NCBI RefSeq assembly: GCF_016745255.1
Contig: NZ_JADOEQ010000001.1
Span: forward strand, 454,841-518,840
DNA: 64,000 nucleotides
Source of the DNA: Enterococcus sp. BWR-S5
GTDB taxonomy: Bacteria > Bacillota > Bacilli > Lactobacillales > Enterococcaceae
Direction of reading: 5' to 3'
Each line of letters starts with the position of its first letter. The first letter of the stretch is position 1. The translations under genes and the position numbers were made by a program. Positions 34,785 through 44,174 of this stretch are shown here, in pieces. The notes beneath the pieces are model-generated. The model ran no database searches. It had not been told where the DNA came from and saw nothing but the letters and a program-made list of their open reading frames with translations.

Positions 34785-36603
34785 ACAGTTTGTTATTCGA
34801 AATACGATGAGGAATAAGCGTCTGTATATGGCGTACTTTCTTAGTACACTGTTTTCGGTCATGGTATTCTTCACCTTTACAGGGTTTGCTTTTCATCCGG
34901 CATTATCAGATGGCTTAAATGCCAGCGCACAAAAAGGGATGCTCGCAGCAGCAATCATCATTTATGGCTTTTCCTTCTTCTTTGTTCTTTATTCGATGGA
35001 TGTGTTTATCCAGTCACGGAAAAAGGAATTTGGCTTATTAATGATTCAGGGAATGAGTCCTAAGCAATTAAAACGGATGGTTTTTATTGAAAACTTAGTA
35101 ATTGGCTTTTTTGCCACGTTTGTTGGCAGTATCGCTGGTATCTTCTTCTCTCAATTTATTCTATTTGTCAGCAACAAACTGATTCATGTGAACTTGGCTT
35201 TCTATTTCCCATTGCAGGCATTATTGATTACAATCGGCTCGTTTACTGTTCTTTTTCTGGCAATTTCATTCTTCATCCAGTTCCGATTACCAAAGCTGAG
35301 CTTACAGACGCTACTAAAAGCCGGAGATATGGGAAAAGGCTCGCTTAAGGGTTCATTTGTCAAAGGTGTACTCGCTATTCTTTTGATTGGTGCGGGTTAT
35401 GGTGTTGCTTTGTTAGTACCGGGACAATTGGTACCAATCGTTATGATTCCTGTTATCTTTTTGGTTGTAGTTGGAACAAGATTTTTATTCAATCAATTAA
35501 GTGTATGGAGTATAGAAAAGTTAAAAAGTCGTCAAAAGATTTTCTGGAAAAAAACCAATATGGTTGTCTTTTCTGATTTGGCGTTTCGAATGAAAGACAA
35601 TGCTCGCTCTTTCTTTTTAGTATCCATCATTTCTACTGTTGCCTTTGCGGCAATTGGTACACTTTATAGCTTCCAGCAAATGATTCTTGAATCTACAGAT
35701 ACGATGCCGTATGAGTTCCAATTGTCAGGAGATGAAGCAGAGGTAGCGCCGATTCTTAATGATTTTTCCGGATTATTGGAGCAAAAAGGAGTCCAAGCCG
35801 AGCGTGGTGACTACAGAATTTACACGGATCAAAATCAAGTAAGCTATATCAAAGAAAGCGAGTTTAATCGTTTAGCGGAAATAGCAGAACAGCCAACTGT
35901 ACAAACGAATGGGCAGGCGATTCAATTGATTTTTGATACGCAGTATAGTGCAGGAAATGAGACGGCGGCTATCCAACAAATTACACTGCCGGATCAACAG
36001 ACGCTGCCTGTTGCCAAATCTGAAAAAGAGAAGGTTCTCTCTGTTTTTGGAACAACAATTGTCGTACCTGATACAGTAAATCTGGAGGGCGTTCCCTATA
36101 CAGTTGGTACTGTCTGGGAGCCGAAGGATGTATCACGTGAGGAACTGATTGCACTTGGGAAATCACAAGAAGCGAATTATCAGTTTTCCGGAAAAACCTA
36201 CATGACACAAACAATTATAGACAGCTATAAGCCTATCCTCTTTGTTGGGGTATTCATCGGTATTGTCTTCTTCGTTTCAGCAGGCAGCTTCTTGTATTTC
36301 CGTTTATACAGCGATATGGATGTCGATGTAGAGAAGTTCAAGATGATTTATAAGCTTGGGTTGACGAAAAAAGAATTGAAGAAAATGATTAATCAGCAGG
36401 TCGGAATTCTGTTCTTTACACCAATCGTTGTATCTGTCATTCATGGTATCGTTGCACTGACAGCTATGTACCATATATTCAATCAGTCAATGCAGCTGGC
36501 AGGCTGGCAGGTACTAGGTGCTTTCATTCTGATTCAGGTGGTTTACTATCTGATTGCTCGCATTTTCTACTTCAAGAAAGTCTATCAAATGGTTCAAGCC
36601 TAA
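34774..36603 (+). CDS. ABC transporter permease, BceB/FtsX type
   Basis: The 609-residue permease has about ten membrane helices: four near the N-terminus within the first FtsX domain (residues about 15-190), two in the middle, then a large extracellular domain (about 315-480), and a C-terminal FtsX-like block. This 4+6 arrangement with one large loop between helices VII and VIII is the BceB signature. The start at 34774 follows GGTGTTGG and overlaps the ATPase gene. Substrate is unknown; bacitracin or another cell-wall peptide is a family-based guess. Confidence 0.9.
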   Translation: MNFRQFVIRNTMRNKRLYMAYFLSTLFSVMVFFTFTGFAFHPALSDGLNASAQKGMLAAAIIIYGFSFFFVLYSMDVFIQSRKKEFGLLMIQGMSPKQLKRMVFIENLVIGFFATFVGSIAGIFFSQFILFVSNKLIHVNLAFYFPLQALLITIGSFTVLFLAISFFIQFRLPKLSLQTLLKAGDMGKGSLKGSFVKGVLAILLIGAGYGVALLVPGQLVPIVMIPVIFLVVVGTRFLFNQLSVWSIEKLKSRQKIFWKKTNMVVFSDLAFRMKDNARSFFLVSIISTVAFAAIGTLYSFQQMILESTDTMPYEFQLSGDEAEVAPILNDFSGLLEQKGVQAERGDYRIYTDQNQVSYIKESEFNRLAEIAEQPTVQTNGQAIQLIFDTQYSAGNETAAIQQITLPDQQTLPVAKSEKEKVLSVFGTTIVVPDTVNLEGVPYTVGTVWEPKDVSREELIALGKSQEANYQFSGKTYMTQTIIDSYKPILFVGVFIGIVFFVSAGSFLYFRLYSDMDVDVEKFKMIYKLGLTKKELKKMINQQVGILFFTPIVVSVIHGIVALTAMYHIFNQSMQLAGWQVLGAFILIQVVYYLIARIFYFKKVYQMVQA

Positions 36604-36612
36604 TAATTAATA

Positions 36613-36656
36613 AAATCGGAAGAAGTGCAGAATAACAGGCGCTTCTTCCGATTTTT
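36613..36656 (+). terminator. Terminator of the Bce-type exporter
   Basis: AAATCGGAAGAAG pairs with CTTCTTCCGATTT (13 bp, perfect), loop 16 nt, then a T run. Confidence 0.9.
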
Positions 36657-36923
36657 CTACTTGGTTGGGAGCTGTTAGTAAAATAAAATACGAAGGACAG
36701 TATAGACAGAAAATTCAGAGGAAAATCAACTTGGTTAAAAGGAACTGGTCGATTCAAAGTCAGATAGTCTACTTACACTAAGGAACTGTCCAAGCTGATT
36801 CCGCTTCTTTAATTTATATCCAGTCTGAAAATTTGAAAAGGCGGTAGTAAAAGTGTGAAAATTGCTTCTGGTTTTAGGGGTTCTATTACATGAAAACTCT
36901 ATGAAAATTTAATCGGACTCCTG
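36657..36923. other. Non-coding stretch before the rlmN promoter
   Basis: I see no gene, RNA or strong hairpin here; the short open frames lack ribosome binding sites. Confidence 0.45.
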
Positions 36924-36952
36924 TTGCATTGCCTAAGAGAATGCGTTATAGT
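36924..36952 (+). promoter_or_regulatory. Promoter of rlmN
   Basis: TTGCAT at 36924-36929 and TATAGT at 36947-36952, spacing 17 bp. Confidence 0.7.
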
Positions 36953-36987
36953 AATGAAACGAAGACTTGAGGAAAAGAGGAAAACAA

Positions 36988-38064
36988 GTGGAAAAGATAT
37001 CCATCTATGGATTTACAAAGGAAGAATTAATCAACTGGTTTATCGAACATGGTGAAAAGAAGTTTCGTGCGACACAGGTTTGGGAGTGGCTATACATTCA
37101 ACGCGTTCGCAGCTTTAGTGAAATGACGAATCTATCAAAACAGCTGATCGCAGTATTGGAAGAAAACTTCATCATCAATCCATTGAAGCAGGTGATTATC
37201 CAGGAATCACAGGATGGAACAGTGAAGTATCTTTTTGAACTGCCGGACAAGAATATGATTGAAACTGTGCTGATGCGTCAGGAATACGGACTGTCAGTCT
37301 GTGTGACGACACAGGTCGGCTGTAATATCGGCTGTACCTTCTGTGCCAGCGGTCTGCTAACGAAACAACGCGACTTAACAGCAGGAGAGATTGTTGCTCA
37401 AATCATGGAGGTTCAGCATTACTTTGATGAACGTCAAGAGGATGAGCGTGTCAGCCATGTTGTTGTTATGGGGATTGGAGAACCATTTGACAATTATGAC
37501 AACCTGATGGACTTCTTGCATGTCATCAATGACGCTAAAGGCTTGGCAATAGGTGCTCGTCATATCACTGTCTCAACAAGTGGACTAGTTCCGAAAATCA
37601 ATGAATTCGCAGAAAATGGTTTACAGGTAAACTTGGCGATTTCTCTTCATGCACCGAATAATGATGTCAGAACATCGATTATGCGAATCAACCGCAGTTT
37701 CCCAATTGAAAAGCTGATGGGGGCTGTCGACAACTATATTGAGAAAACGAATCGTCGAATCACGTTTGAATATATTATGCTGAATGGTGTTAACGATCGA
37801 CCGGAGCATGCACAGCAGTTAGCGGATCTTTTGAAAGACAAGAAAAAGCTGACGTATGTCAATTTGATTCCTTATAATCCTGTCAGTGAACATGACCAAT
37901 ACAGCCGCAGCACAAAAGCAGATGTATTGAGGTTCTATGATGTACTGAAGAAAAATGGCATCAACTGTGTCATCCGTAAAGAGCATGGTACTGATATCGA
38001 TGCTGCTTGCGGGCAGCTGAGAAGTAAGCAGATTAAAAAAGAAAAGAAAGTTGCTGCTAAGTAA
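36988..38064 (+). CDS. rlmN: 23S rRNA (adenine2503-C2)-methyltransferase
   Basis: This radical SAM enzyme methylates C2 of A2503 in 23S rRNA and of A37 in some tRNAs. The 358-residue protein has the iron-sulfur motif CNIGCTFC (C112, C116, C119), the SAM-binding GIGEPFDN and the later catalytic Cys in [11 protein letters not shown] 36988 is preceded by AGAGGAAA; the upstream TTG at 36967 is less likely. It lacks the sequence changes I would need to call it the resistance homologue Cfr, and the length fits RlmN. Confidence 0.95.
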   Translation: MEKISIYGFTKEELINWFIEHGEKKFRATQVWEWLYIQRVRSFSEMTNLSKQLIAVLEENFIINPLKQVIIQESQDGTVKYLFELPDKNMIETVLMRQEYGLSVCVTTQVGCNIGCTFCASGLLTKQRDLTAGEIVAQIMEVQHYFDERQEDERVSHVVVMGIGEPFDNYDNLMDFLHVINDAKGLAIGARHITVSTSGLVPKINEFAENGLQVNLAISLHAPNNDVRTSIMRINRSFPIEKLMGAVDNYIEKTNRRITFEYIMLNGVNDRPEHAQQLADLLKDKKKLTYVNLIPYNPVSEHDQYSRSTKADVLRFYDVLKKNGINCVIRKEHGTDIDAACGQLRSKQIKKEKKVAAK

Positions 38065-38082
38065 ATGTTTAAAAAAGTAAAA

Positions 38083-38135
38083 CTGTTGATGGTTTTTGAG
38101 AATGAATCTCGAAATCCGTCAACAGCTTTTCTTTT
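38083..38135 (+). terminator. Convergent terminator between rlmN and the GNAT gene
   Basis: CTGTTGA pairs with TCAACAG, with an inner GAGA/TCTC pairing, followed by TTTTCTTTT on the plus side. Confidence 0.65.
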
Positions 38136-38670
38136 AAAGAGATAAAAAATTTTTTTCATAGAGCTTGAAGTAGTCCAAGCCATAGTCACTCAACCCTAAG
38201 TCAACAGTGTCAACGTAGCTGAATCCACATTTTTCATAAAGACGGATTGCAGGCGCATTTCCTCTGAAAACATCTAATCGAATGGCTTTCATTTGTTTTT
38301 CCAGAGCCAATTCACAGGCTGCCAGTAGTATTTCTTCACCGATTCTCTGTTTTGAAAAATTAGGGTGAACCACGAAGGTGTGGACAACCATGATTTCTTT
38401 ATCATCTGCATCAATTGACCAGTTCGCTTGTTGATAGGCAGGTTCAGTCTTGTGGTTGAGGATGATTGAACCAACGATTTGGTTCTCTTGGCGAACAACA
38501 TAAAGGTTTTTTTCATTAATACCGGTGACAGCTGTCTCTCTGACTGGATAAACATCTTTTTGCCAACCGGGATGATTGGTATACTGGTTTAAATAGTCAA
38601 TGGTTGTGGTATATAGCTTATCCAGTTCATCAATATCTAACTGAGTAGCCAGTTCCAGAGTAATAGCCAT
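38134..38670 (-). CDS. GNAT family N-acetyltransferase
   Basis: The 178-residue protein shows the GNAT layout with VGSIILN in strand 4, VVHTFVVHPNFSKQRIGEEIL as the acetyl-CoA-binding motif A (Q/RxxGxG/A form QRIGEE), and LDVFRGNAPAIRLYEKCGFSYV as motif B. The ATG at 38670 follows AAAGGAG with a 10-nt spacer; upstream in-frame codons lack a site. The acceptor substrate is unknown. Confidence 0.88.
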   Translation of the reverse strand: MAITLELATQLDIDELDKLYTTTIDYLNQYTNHPGWQKDVYPVRETAVTGINEKNLYVVRQENQIVGSIILNHKTEPAYQQANWSIDADDKEIMVVHTFVVHPNFSKQRIGEEILLAACELALEKQMKAIRLDVFRGNAPAIRLYEKCGFSYVDTVDLGLSDYGLDYFKLYEKNFLSL

Positions 38671-38800
38671 GGTAGTTGTTCTCCTTTCAAAGTATGAGTC
38701 CAGCATTATGTGCGAATATAACATGTGCTGTTTCTTTTAAAATAGTATACAGGAAACGAGAAAGCTTGGATATTATAAATTTATAGAAATATCGATTATA

Positions 38801-38845
38801 AAAGCGAGAAAAACAGAGGGAGTTTCCCAGTTTTTCTCGCTTTTT
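38801..38845. terminator. Bidirectional terminator beside the DeoR-type gene
   Basis: AAAAGCGAGAAAAAC pairs with GTTTTTCTCGCTTTT, loop about 15 nt, with T tracts on both strands. It can end the minus-strand DeoR transcript. Confidence 0.8.
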
Positions 38846-38918
38846 GATAGTAATGGATACTATGTGTTATTTTCGTTTTATTGTTTGGGAGCTGATTAAG
38901 CTCGTGCAGCTTTTCTTG

Positions 38919-39686
38919 CTAAATCTCAATTTGAATCACTCGTACACCTGCTTTTTCGAACGCTTTGATAGCTTCCGGCGGTGCAAAGCTGTCTGTAATC
39001 AGGTAATCAATATCCTTGATATTTCCGCTGGTAAAGTTTGAAGAGAACCCAATTTTGCGATAGTCAGCAACAACAACAACAGGTCCTTTGGTTCGTTCAA
39101 TGATTAAGGAATTGATTTTTGCCTCATGTAATACAGGAGTGGTAATACCATTTTCAAGGCTTAAGCCGGAGCAGCCAATGATAGAGATATCCGAAGACAT
39201 TTTTGAGAAAGATTCAATCGCAATATCACCAACAAGTGCCTCCTTTGGAAAACGAATTTCTCCACCGGAAAGAATGACTGTCGAGTTTGGATGATGATCG
39301 ATATTTGCAACCTTCACATTATTTGTAACAATAGTCACTCGTTTTTCTTCAAGCTTTTTGATTGCTGCCAGAGCAGTGGAGCTGGTATTGATAAACAGCG
39401 TATCTCCTTCTTTGACGAATGCTGCTGCTCGTTGAGCTATGGTACATTTCAGAGCTTCCAGTTCTTTGTTGTAAATTTCGCCATTCTCTTTTTGGATGAT
39501 TTGGGCTTTGCCGTGTTCTCGTACAATCAAGCCCATTTTTTCCAAGGCGGTTAAATCACGACGAACAGTAATCTCAGAAACCTTTAGAAACTCACTGATT
39601 TCTTTTACCGAAACAGTTAATTTTTCCTTTAAAAGATCCATTATTTGTTCACGCCTGTCCTGTATGACTTTATAAGAGCTTTTCAT
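38919..39686 (-). CDS. DeoR/GlpR-family regulator, probable ula operon repressor
   Basis: The 255-residue protein has the DeoR winged helix at the N-terminus (RREQIMDLLKEKLTVSVKEISEFLKVSEITVRRDLTALE) and a DeoR-type sugar-phosphate sensor domain (DTLFINTSSTALAAIKKL, TIVTNN, VILSGGEIRFPKEALVG, IIGCSGLSLENGITTP). It is transcribed on the minus strand behind a small TPR-like membrane protein gene, both divergent from the ascorbate operon. In enterobacteria the ula operon is controlled by the DeoR-type UlaR. The same role here is inferred from position. Confidence 0.85.
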   Translation of the reverse strand: MKSSYKVIQDRREQIMDLLKEKLTVSVKEISEFLKVSEITVRRDLTALEKMGLIVREHGKAQIIQKENGEIYNKELEALKCTIAQRAAAFVKEGDTLFINTSSTALAAIKKLEEKRVTIVTNNVKVANIDHHPNSTVILSGGEIRFPKEALVGDIAIESFSKMSSDISIIGCSGLSLENGITTPVLHEAKINSLIIERTKGPVVVVADYRKIGFSSNFTSGNIKDIDYLITDSFAPPEAIKAFEKAGVRVIQIEI

Positions 39687-39704
39687 AGTTCTCTCTCCTT
39701 ATAT

Positions 39705-40466
39705 TTAAACTGTTTTTATATAGAGGGTTTTCCCAAGTGTACGGGCTTTCTTTATTAGTCTGTTTCCTTCAGTATGGTTATCAGCATGGTGCTGACTGCA
39801 TCCCATCATATAGTATAAATACGCTTGTTCTCGATTATTTAAAAGCGCTGTATCGACTTTTTCAAAGGCTTCAAGACTTTTTTTGTTTCTTCCTTGAAGC
39901 GAGAATTTAATTCCTTCAATTTCATGCCAAGAGTATAATCCGCTTAGCTGTTTTTTCTTTAGCTTTTTCAACTTAACAATAGCTTCCAAGACTTGAAGTG
40001 CCTGTTCGTTCTTATTTAGAAAATAGTAGCAATGAAGCTGGGTGTGGTAGTAAATAAATAGGTAATCATAGGTTGAACGGAAGAATGCTTCGTGAGCAGC
40101 CAAATGCTCGAGACAGGCTTGGTACTCACCTTTATCCAGCAATAAGAGCGCATCAAAAATATAAATGGAGCGTGTAAATCCATGAAAGATATCTTTTTTC
40201 AACAGCTGCTGTTTTAAGGCTTCTGCCTGTGGAATGGAGCAATCAATTGTTAATGCGTAAATCATATGATCATATGTTCGTTTCAAATATTCAAACAATA
40301 AGATAATAGTTAGAACAATTCCTCCAATGATTGCAAAAATAATCTTCGCACCTATTTGCTCTGTTGTAATGATTAAGTTACCAATATACACAGCGAAAAT
40401 CAAATAAACACACCACAATAAAAGTTTTTTTCCACTATAAATACTTGTCCAGAATATTTTTTTCAT
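39705..40466 (-). CDS. Hypothetical membrane-anchored protein with TPR-like helices
   Basis: The 253-residue protein has two N-terminal membrane helices (about residues 14-33 and 38-60), then a cytoplasmic helical domain that looks TPR-like (YLFIYYHTQLHCYYFLNKNEQALQVLEAI, AYLYYMMGCSQHHADNHTEGNRLIKKA). I do not recognise a specific family. ATG 40466 is chosen since GAGGTGAGG lies just upstream; GTG 40475 overlaps that site. It is probably co-transcribed with the DeoR-type gene 18 bp downstream. Its role beside an ascorbate operon is unknown. Confidence 0.75.
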   Translation of the reverse strand: MKKIFWTSIYSGKKLLLWCVYLIFAVYIGNLIITTEQIGAKIIFAIIGGIVLTIILLFEYLKRTYDHMIYALTIDCSIPQAEALKQQLLKKDIFHGFTRSIYIFDALLLLDKGEYQACLEHLAAHEAFFRSTYDYLFIYYHTQLHCYYFLNKNEQALQVLEAIVKLKKLKKKQLSGLYSWHEIEGIKFSLQGRNKKSLEAFEKVDTALLNNREQAYLYYMMGCSQHHADNHTEGNRLIKKARTLGKTLYIKTV

Positions 40467-40495
40467 TTTCCTCACCTCAAGGGTAATAATAGCAT

Positions 40496-40642
40496 AAAAC
40501 GTTCTTAAAATATATTATAAAAAGTTAAACAATCGATAAATGGACTTAAAAATATATAAACGTTCTTAAAAAGAAGAAATAATCGTAAAAAGAGATTGAA
40601 AACGGTTAAATTTATTGTAGAATAAAGCTGTAAACGAAAACT
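40496..40642 (+). promoter_or_regulatory. ula operon control region: repeats, promoter and cre-like sites
   Basis: AAACGTTCTTAAAA occurs at 40497-40510 and 40558-40571, 61 bp apart (about six helical turns). A partial third version, GACTTAAAAATATAT, lies near 40543. These are candidate DeoR-type operators able to support looping. The promoter is TTGAAA at 40596-40601 and TAGAAT at 40618-40623 (16 bp). TGAAAACGGTTAAA at 40597-40610 resembles a CcpA site and covers the -35 box; TGTAAACGAAAACT at 40629 is a weaker one. Confidence 0.6.
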
Positions 40643-40671
40643 GAACAGAATCAAACTAATGGAGGTAGCAT

Positions 40672-41736
40672 ATGGCAACGATTCATGATGTAACAAAAGA
40701 GAGTTGGATTTTAAGTACATTTCCGGAGTGGGGCACATACCTGAACGAAGAAATAGAACGTGAAGAGGTAAAACAGGGAACAGTTGCAATGTGGTGGCTA
40801 GGCTGTACAGGTATTTGGCTAAAATCTCACGAAGGAACAAATATTCTTTGTGACCTTTGGTGCGGAACCGGGAAGCAAAGCCATGGAAACGGCAAGATGA
40901 AAAAAGGGCATCAGATGATGCGGATGAGCGGTTGTGAAAACATGCAGCCAAATCTACGCACACAGCCATTTGTCATTGATCCATTTGCTGTAAAGGATGT
41001 TGATGCGCTGGTTGTGACACATATCCATTCAGATCATTTGGACATTAACACAGCAGCAGCCGTTCATCAAAATTGTCCACAGGCTCGTTTTATCGGTCCC
41101 AAGGAAGTTGTAAATACTTGGCTGAAATGGGGAATTCCTGAAGAGAAGACCCTAATCGTAAAACCTGGGGATCGTGTAGCTGTAAAGGATATTGAAATTG
41201 TTGCATTAGAAGCCTTTGATCGAACTGCTTTGGTGACTTGTGAAGATCCGGAAGTAACATTAAAAGGAAAAATGCCTCAGGATATGGATGAAATTGCAGT
41301 GAACTATTTATTTGAAACATCTGGCGGAAATATTTATCATGCCGGAGACTCTCATTACTCAAATATGTTTGCGAAGCATGGCAACGAGCACACGATTGAT
41401 GTCTGCCTCGGCGCCTACGGAGAAAACCCTCGTGGAATTACAGATAAGGTCACTTCTGTTGATATGCTGAGGATGGCAGAATCACTAAATGCAAAGGTTG
41501 TCATTCCGGTGCATTATGATATCTGGGCAAATTTCATGGCAGATCCAAAGGAAATCACTGAAATTTGGAAGTTTAAAAAAGATCGTTTGAACTATCAGTT
41601 TAAACCATTCATCTGGCAAGTGGGCGGTAAATTCACCTATCCAAATGACAAGGATAAAATGGAATTCAATTTCTACAGAGGCTTTGATGATGTCTTTACA
41701 GTAGAAAACGATACGCCATTCCCATCATTCCTATAA
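40672..41736 (+). CDS. ulaG: L-ascorbate-6-phosphate lactonase
   Basis: This metallo-beta-lactamase-fold enzyme opens the lactone ring of L-ascorbate 6-phosphate to 3-keto-L-gulonate 6-phosphate. The 354-residue length is normal. The metal site is visible as THIHSDHLD, with later His in [10 protein letters not shown] and VIPVHYDIW. Further conserved parts are [16 protein letters not shown] and [13 protein letters not shown]. It is the first gene of the operon, behind GGAGG, and is separated from ulaC by a strong hairpin. Confidence 0.93.
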   Translation: MATIHDVTKESWILSTFPEWGTYLNEEIEREEVKQGTVAMWWLGCTGIWLKSHEGTNILCDLWCGTGKQSHGNGKMKKGHQMMRMSGCENMQPNLRTQPFVIDPFAVKDVDALVVTHIHSDHLDINTAAAVHQNCPQARFIGPKEVVNTWLKWGIPEEKTLIVKPGDRVAVKDIEIVALEAFDRTALVTCEDPEVTLKGKMPQDMDEIAVNYLFETSGGNIYHAGDSHYSNMFAKHGNEHTIDVCLGAYGENPRGITDKVTSVDMLRMAESLNAKVVIPVHYDIWANFMADPKEITEIWKFKKDRLNYQFKPFIWQVGGKFTYPNDKDKMEFNFYRGFDDVFTVENDTPFPSFL

Positions 41737-41773
41737 AAGGTTCGAGACGTAATCGTTGTAAGTTAGTTTGTTG

Positions 41774-41821
41774 TTGGAAATCAGAATGACTGTTGTTCAT
41801 GCAGTACGTTCTGATTTCCAA
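41774..41821 (+). promoter_or_regulatory. Intercistronic hairpin between ulaG and ulaC
   Basis: TTGGAAATCAGAA pairs with TTCTGATTTCCAA (13 bp, perfect) around a 22-nt loop, without a T tract. It is probably an mRNA processing or stability element. Confidence 0.7.
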
Positions 41822-41846
41822 TAGAAAAAATGGAAGGGGATTCACA

Positions 41847-42305
41847 ATGCTGAAATATTTTTATGAAAATGATTTAGTCCGTTTTAGTGACAGAGTACCG
41901 AAAAATTGGGAAGAAGCAGTGAAGATCAGCTGTGAAAATTTTTTAGAAAAAAAGATTATCAATCAGACATATGTAGACGAGATTATCTCTTGTGTAAATG
42001 AGTTTGGCCCATACATCGTAATCGTTCCGGGAGTTGCGATGCCGCATTCTTCTGAGAAAAGTGAAGGAGTGTTTGGTACAGGGATTGCATTTACTAAAAT
42101 GCCGGAAGATGTTGTTTTTGAAGAAGGAAATCCTGAAAAAAATGCCAAGCTGTTTTTTACTTTAGCAGCGAAGAATAGCGAAGAGCATATGCAGAACATC
42201 GCAAACCTTTCTGAAATGCTGATGGTAGATGGACTGATTGAAGACTTATCTGCAATTGAGTCGATGGAGGATTATAAGCAGGTTATGGGGAAATATCAAC
42301 TATAA
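41847..42305 (+). CDS. ulaC: PTS system ascorbate-specific EIIA component
   Basis: The 152-residue cytosolic EIIA of the fructose/mannitol fold passes phosphate from HPr to UlaB. The phosphorylated His is predicted as His67 in PGVAMPHS. The start at 41847 follows GGAAGGGG; the longer frame from 41793 includes the hairpin and is rejected. The gene order here, ulaG-ulaC-ulaA-ulaB, differs from the E. coli order G-A-B-C. Confidence 0.9.
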   Translation: MLKYFYENDLVRFSDRVPKNWEEAVKISCENFLEKKIINQTYVDEIISCVNEFGPYIVIVPGVAMPHSSEKSEGVFGTGIAFTKMPEDVVFEEGNPEKNAKLFFTLAAKNSEEHMQNIANLSEMLMVDGLIEDLSAIESMEDYKQVMGKYQL

Positions 42306-42320
42306 GAAAGAAGGGGTAAA

Positions 42321-43790
42321 ATGGATCAGGTTTTAGACTTTTTATTAGGTATTTGGGATTATTTTGCTGCGAATATCTTAACGCAGCCGGCATTTTTGAT
42401 TGGATTTATTGTGTTATTGGGTTATATGTTGTTGAAAAAACCTTTTTATGAAAGTGTTGCTGGATTTTTAAAAGCGACTGTCGGCTACTTGATTTTGAGT
42501 GTCGGGTCGGGTGGACTTGTTAATAATTTTCGACCGATTTTAGTTGGTCTGAAAGAACGTTTCAATCTGGATGCAATGGTTATCGACCCATATTTTGGTC
42601 AAAACGCGGTAACAGCAGGGATTGAAGAAACATTTGGCAGAACCTTCAGTGATACGATGATTTTACTGCTGATTGCTTTCGTCATGAATATTCTATTGGT
42701 TCGCTTCAAAAAATATACTAAGCTGCGGGCTGTCTTTACAACTGGGAATGTACAAATCCAGCAGGCGGCAACGGCATTTTGGCTGCTGCTGTTCTGCTTC
42801 CCTGATTTAGGAAGAGTAGAAATTCTATTGGTAATGGGTCTGGTATTAGGCTGCTACTGGGCTGTTGGCTCAAACCTTACTGTTGGTATTACTCAGGAGC
42901 TGACAGAAGGGGCCGGCTTTGCGATTGCCCATCAACAGATGTTTGGTATTTACATTTTCGCACGTTTAGCTGAAAAAATGAAAAAAGGGAAGAACAATAA
43001 GCGAATTGAAGATATCAACTTCCCGGGATTCTTGTCAATATTCAATGAGAACATGGTTTCTACATCCATTCTGATGCTGTTCTTCTTTGGTGTGATTATG
43101 GTTGTTTTAGGACAGGATTATTTGATTAGTGCTGGCTTCATGGTAGAAGGACAAAGCTTCTTCTTCTATATTTTGCAAACGTCACTTTACTTTGCTGTAT
43201 ATCTGGCAATTCTGCAGTTAGGTGTTCGGACCTTCGTTGATGAGCTGACGGCTTCCTTCCAAGGGATTTCCAATACATTGCTGCCGGGAGCTGTACCGGG
43301 GATTGACGTTTCTGCTTCTCTAGCCTTTGGTTCTTCTAATGCGGTAACTATCGGCTTCCTGTTTGGTGCACTAGGACAGTTCCTAACAATAGGGTTACTG
43401 ATACTGCTTAAATCACCGGTTATCGTCATTGCCGGATTTATCCCGTTATTCTTTGATAATGCAGCAATTGCGTTATTTGCAAATAATCGGGGCGGCGTGA
43501 AGGCTGCTTGTATTTTCCCATTCCTTTCAGGAATTATTCAGGTTATTGGTTCAGCTTTGATTGCATCATTTGTAGGACTGGCTCAATATGGCGGTTATCT
43601 GGGAATGTTTGACTGGGCGACTGTCTGGCCGTTGGCAACCGTTGTCATGAAGTTCTTAGGATATGCAGGTATTGCCGTGGTAGTAGTAGCATTCCTTGCC
43701 ATTCCTCAGCTTCAATATCGAGCAAATCCGGAAGGCTATTTCCTGATTGTAGATGATTATGATGAGTACGTTAAGAAAATGGCTGCCTGA
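42321..43790 (+). CDS. ulaA: PTS system ascorbate-specific EIIC permease
   Basis: The 489-residue integral membrane protein has about eleven helices and imports and phosphorylates L-ascorbate together with UlaB and UlaC. Family hallmarks seen are FRPILVGLKERF near the start and the cytoplasmic ending QYRANPEGYFLIVDDYDEY. It starts 15 bp after ulaC behind AAGAAGGGG. Substrate assignment rests on the surrounding ula catabolic genes as well as sequence. Confidence 0.92.
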   Translation: MDQVLDFLLGIWDYFAANILTQPAFLIGFIVLLGYMLLKKPFYESVAGFLKATVGYLILSVGSGGLVNNFRPILVGLKERFNLDAMVIDPYFGQNAVTAGIEETFGRTFSDTMILLLIAFVMNILLVRFKKYTKLRAVFTTGNVQIQQAATAFWLLLFCFPDLGRVEILLVMGLVLGCYWAVGSNLTVGITQELTEGAGFAIAHQQMFGIYIFARLAEKMKKGKNNKRIEDINFPGFLSIFNENMVSTSILMLFFFGVIMVVLGQDYLISAGFMVEGQSFFFYILQTSLYFAVYLAILQLGVRTFVDELTASFQGISNTLLPGAVPGIDVSASLAFGSSNAVTIGFLFGALGQFLTIGLLILLKSPVIVIAGFIPLFFDNAAIALFANNRGGVKAACIFPFLSGIIQVIGSALIASFVGLAQYGGYLGMFDWATVWPLATVVMKFLGYAGIAVVVVAFLAIPQLQYRANPEGYFLIVDDYDEYVKKMAA

Positions 43791-43833
43791 GACAGCCAAC
43801 AAATAAAAAATAATTTTTAGGAGGATTTTTATA

Positions 43834-44133
43834 ATGAGAGTATTAGTATCATGTGCGAATGGATCTGGAACAAGCTTAATGATGATGAGAAGTGTCGAAA
43901 AAGGTCTGACGGAAATGGGCTTCAAGATTACCAAAATCCACCATTGCTCAATTGCAGAAGGAAAAAGCTCTGCTGCGCAATATGATGTAGTATTTACACC
44001 GATGAACTTCTTGAATATGTTTGATGCAGTAAAGGAAAAAGGAATCACGGTTATCGGTATTCGTAATGTTATGTCAGCCAAAGAGGTACAGGAGAAAGTG
44101 AAAGAAACAAGCTTGGAAGAAAAATATAAATAG
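43834..44133 (+). CDS. ulaB: PTS system ascorbate-specific EIIB component
   Basis: The 99-residue EIIB has its phosphocysteine near the N-terminus, Cys7 in VLVSCANGSGTS. It carries phosphate from UlaC to the sugar bound by UlaA. The site AGGAGG lies ahead of the ATG. A strong hairpin directly after the gene separates the transport genes from the catabolic genes. Confidence 0.92.
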   Translation: MRVLVSCANGSGTSLMMMRSVEKGLTEMGFKITKIHHCSIAEGKSSAAQYDVVFTPMNFLNMFDAVKEKGITVIGIRNVMSAKEVQEKVKETSLEEKYK

Positions 44134-44139
44134 AAAAAA

Positions 44140-44174
44140 ATTGGTGAGTGGATGGTAAATATCCACTCACCAAG
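44140..44174 (+). promoter_or_regulatory. Intercistronic hairpin between ulaB and ulaD
   Basis: TTGGTGAGTGGAT pairs with ATCCACTCACCAA (13 bp, perfect), loop 7 nt, no T run. It may set different mRNA levels of the transport and catabolic parts. Confidence 0.75.

Noticed and set aside
36988..38064. Cfr-type resistance methyltransferase instead of RlmN
   Set aside because: Length, chromosomal setting and motif context fit RlmN, with no mobile-element genes nearby.
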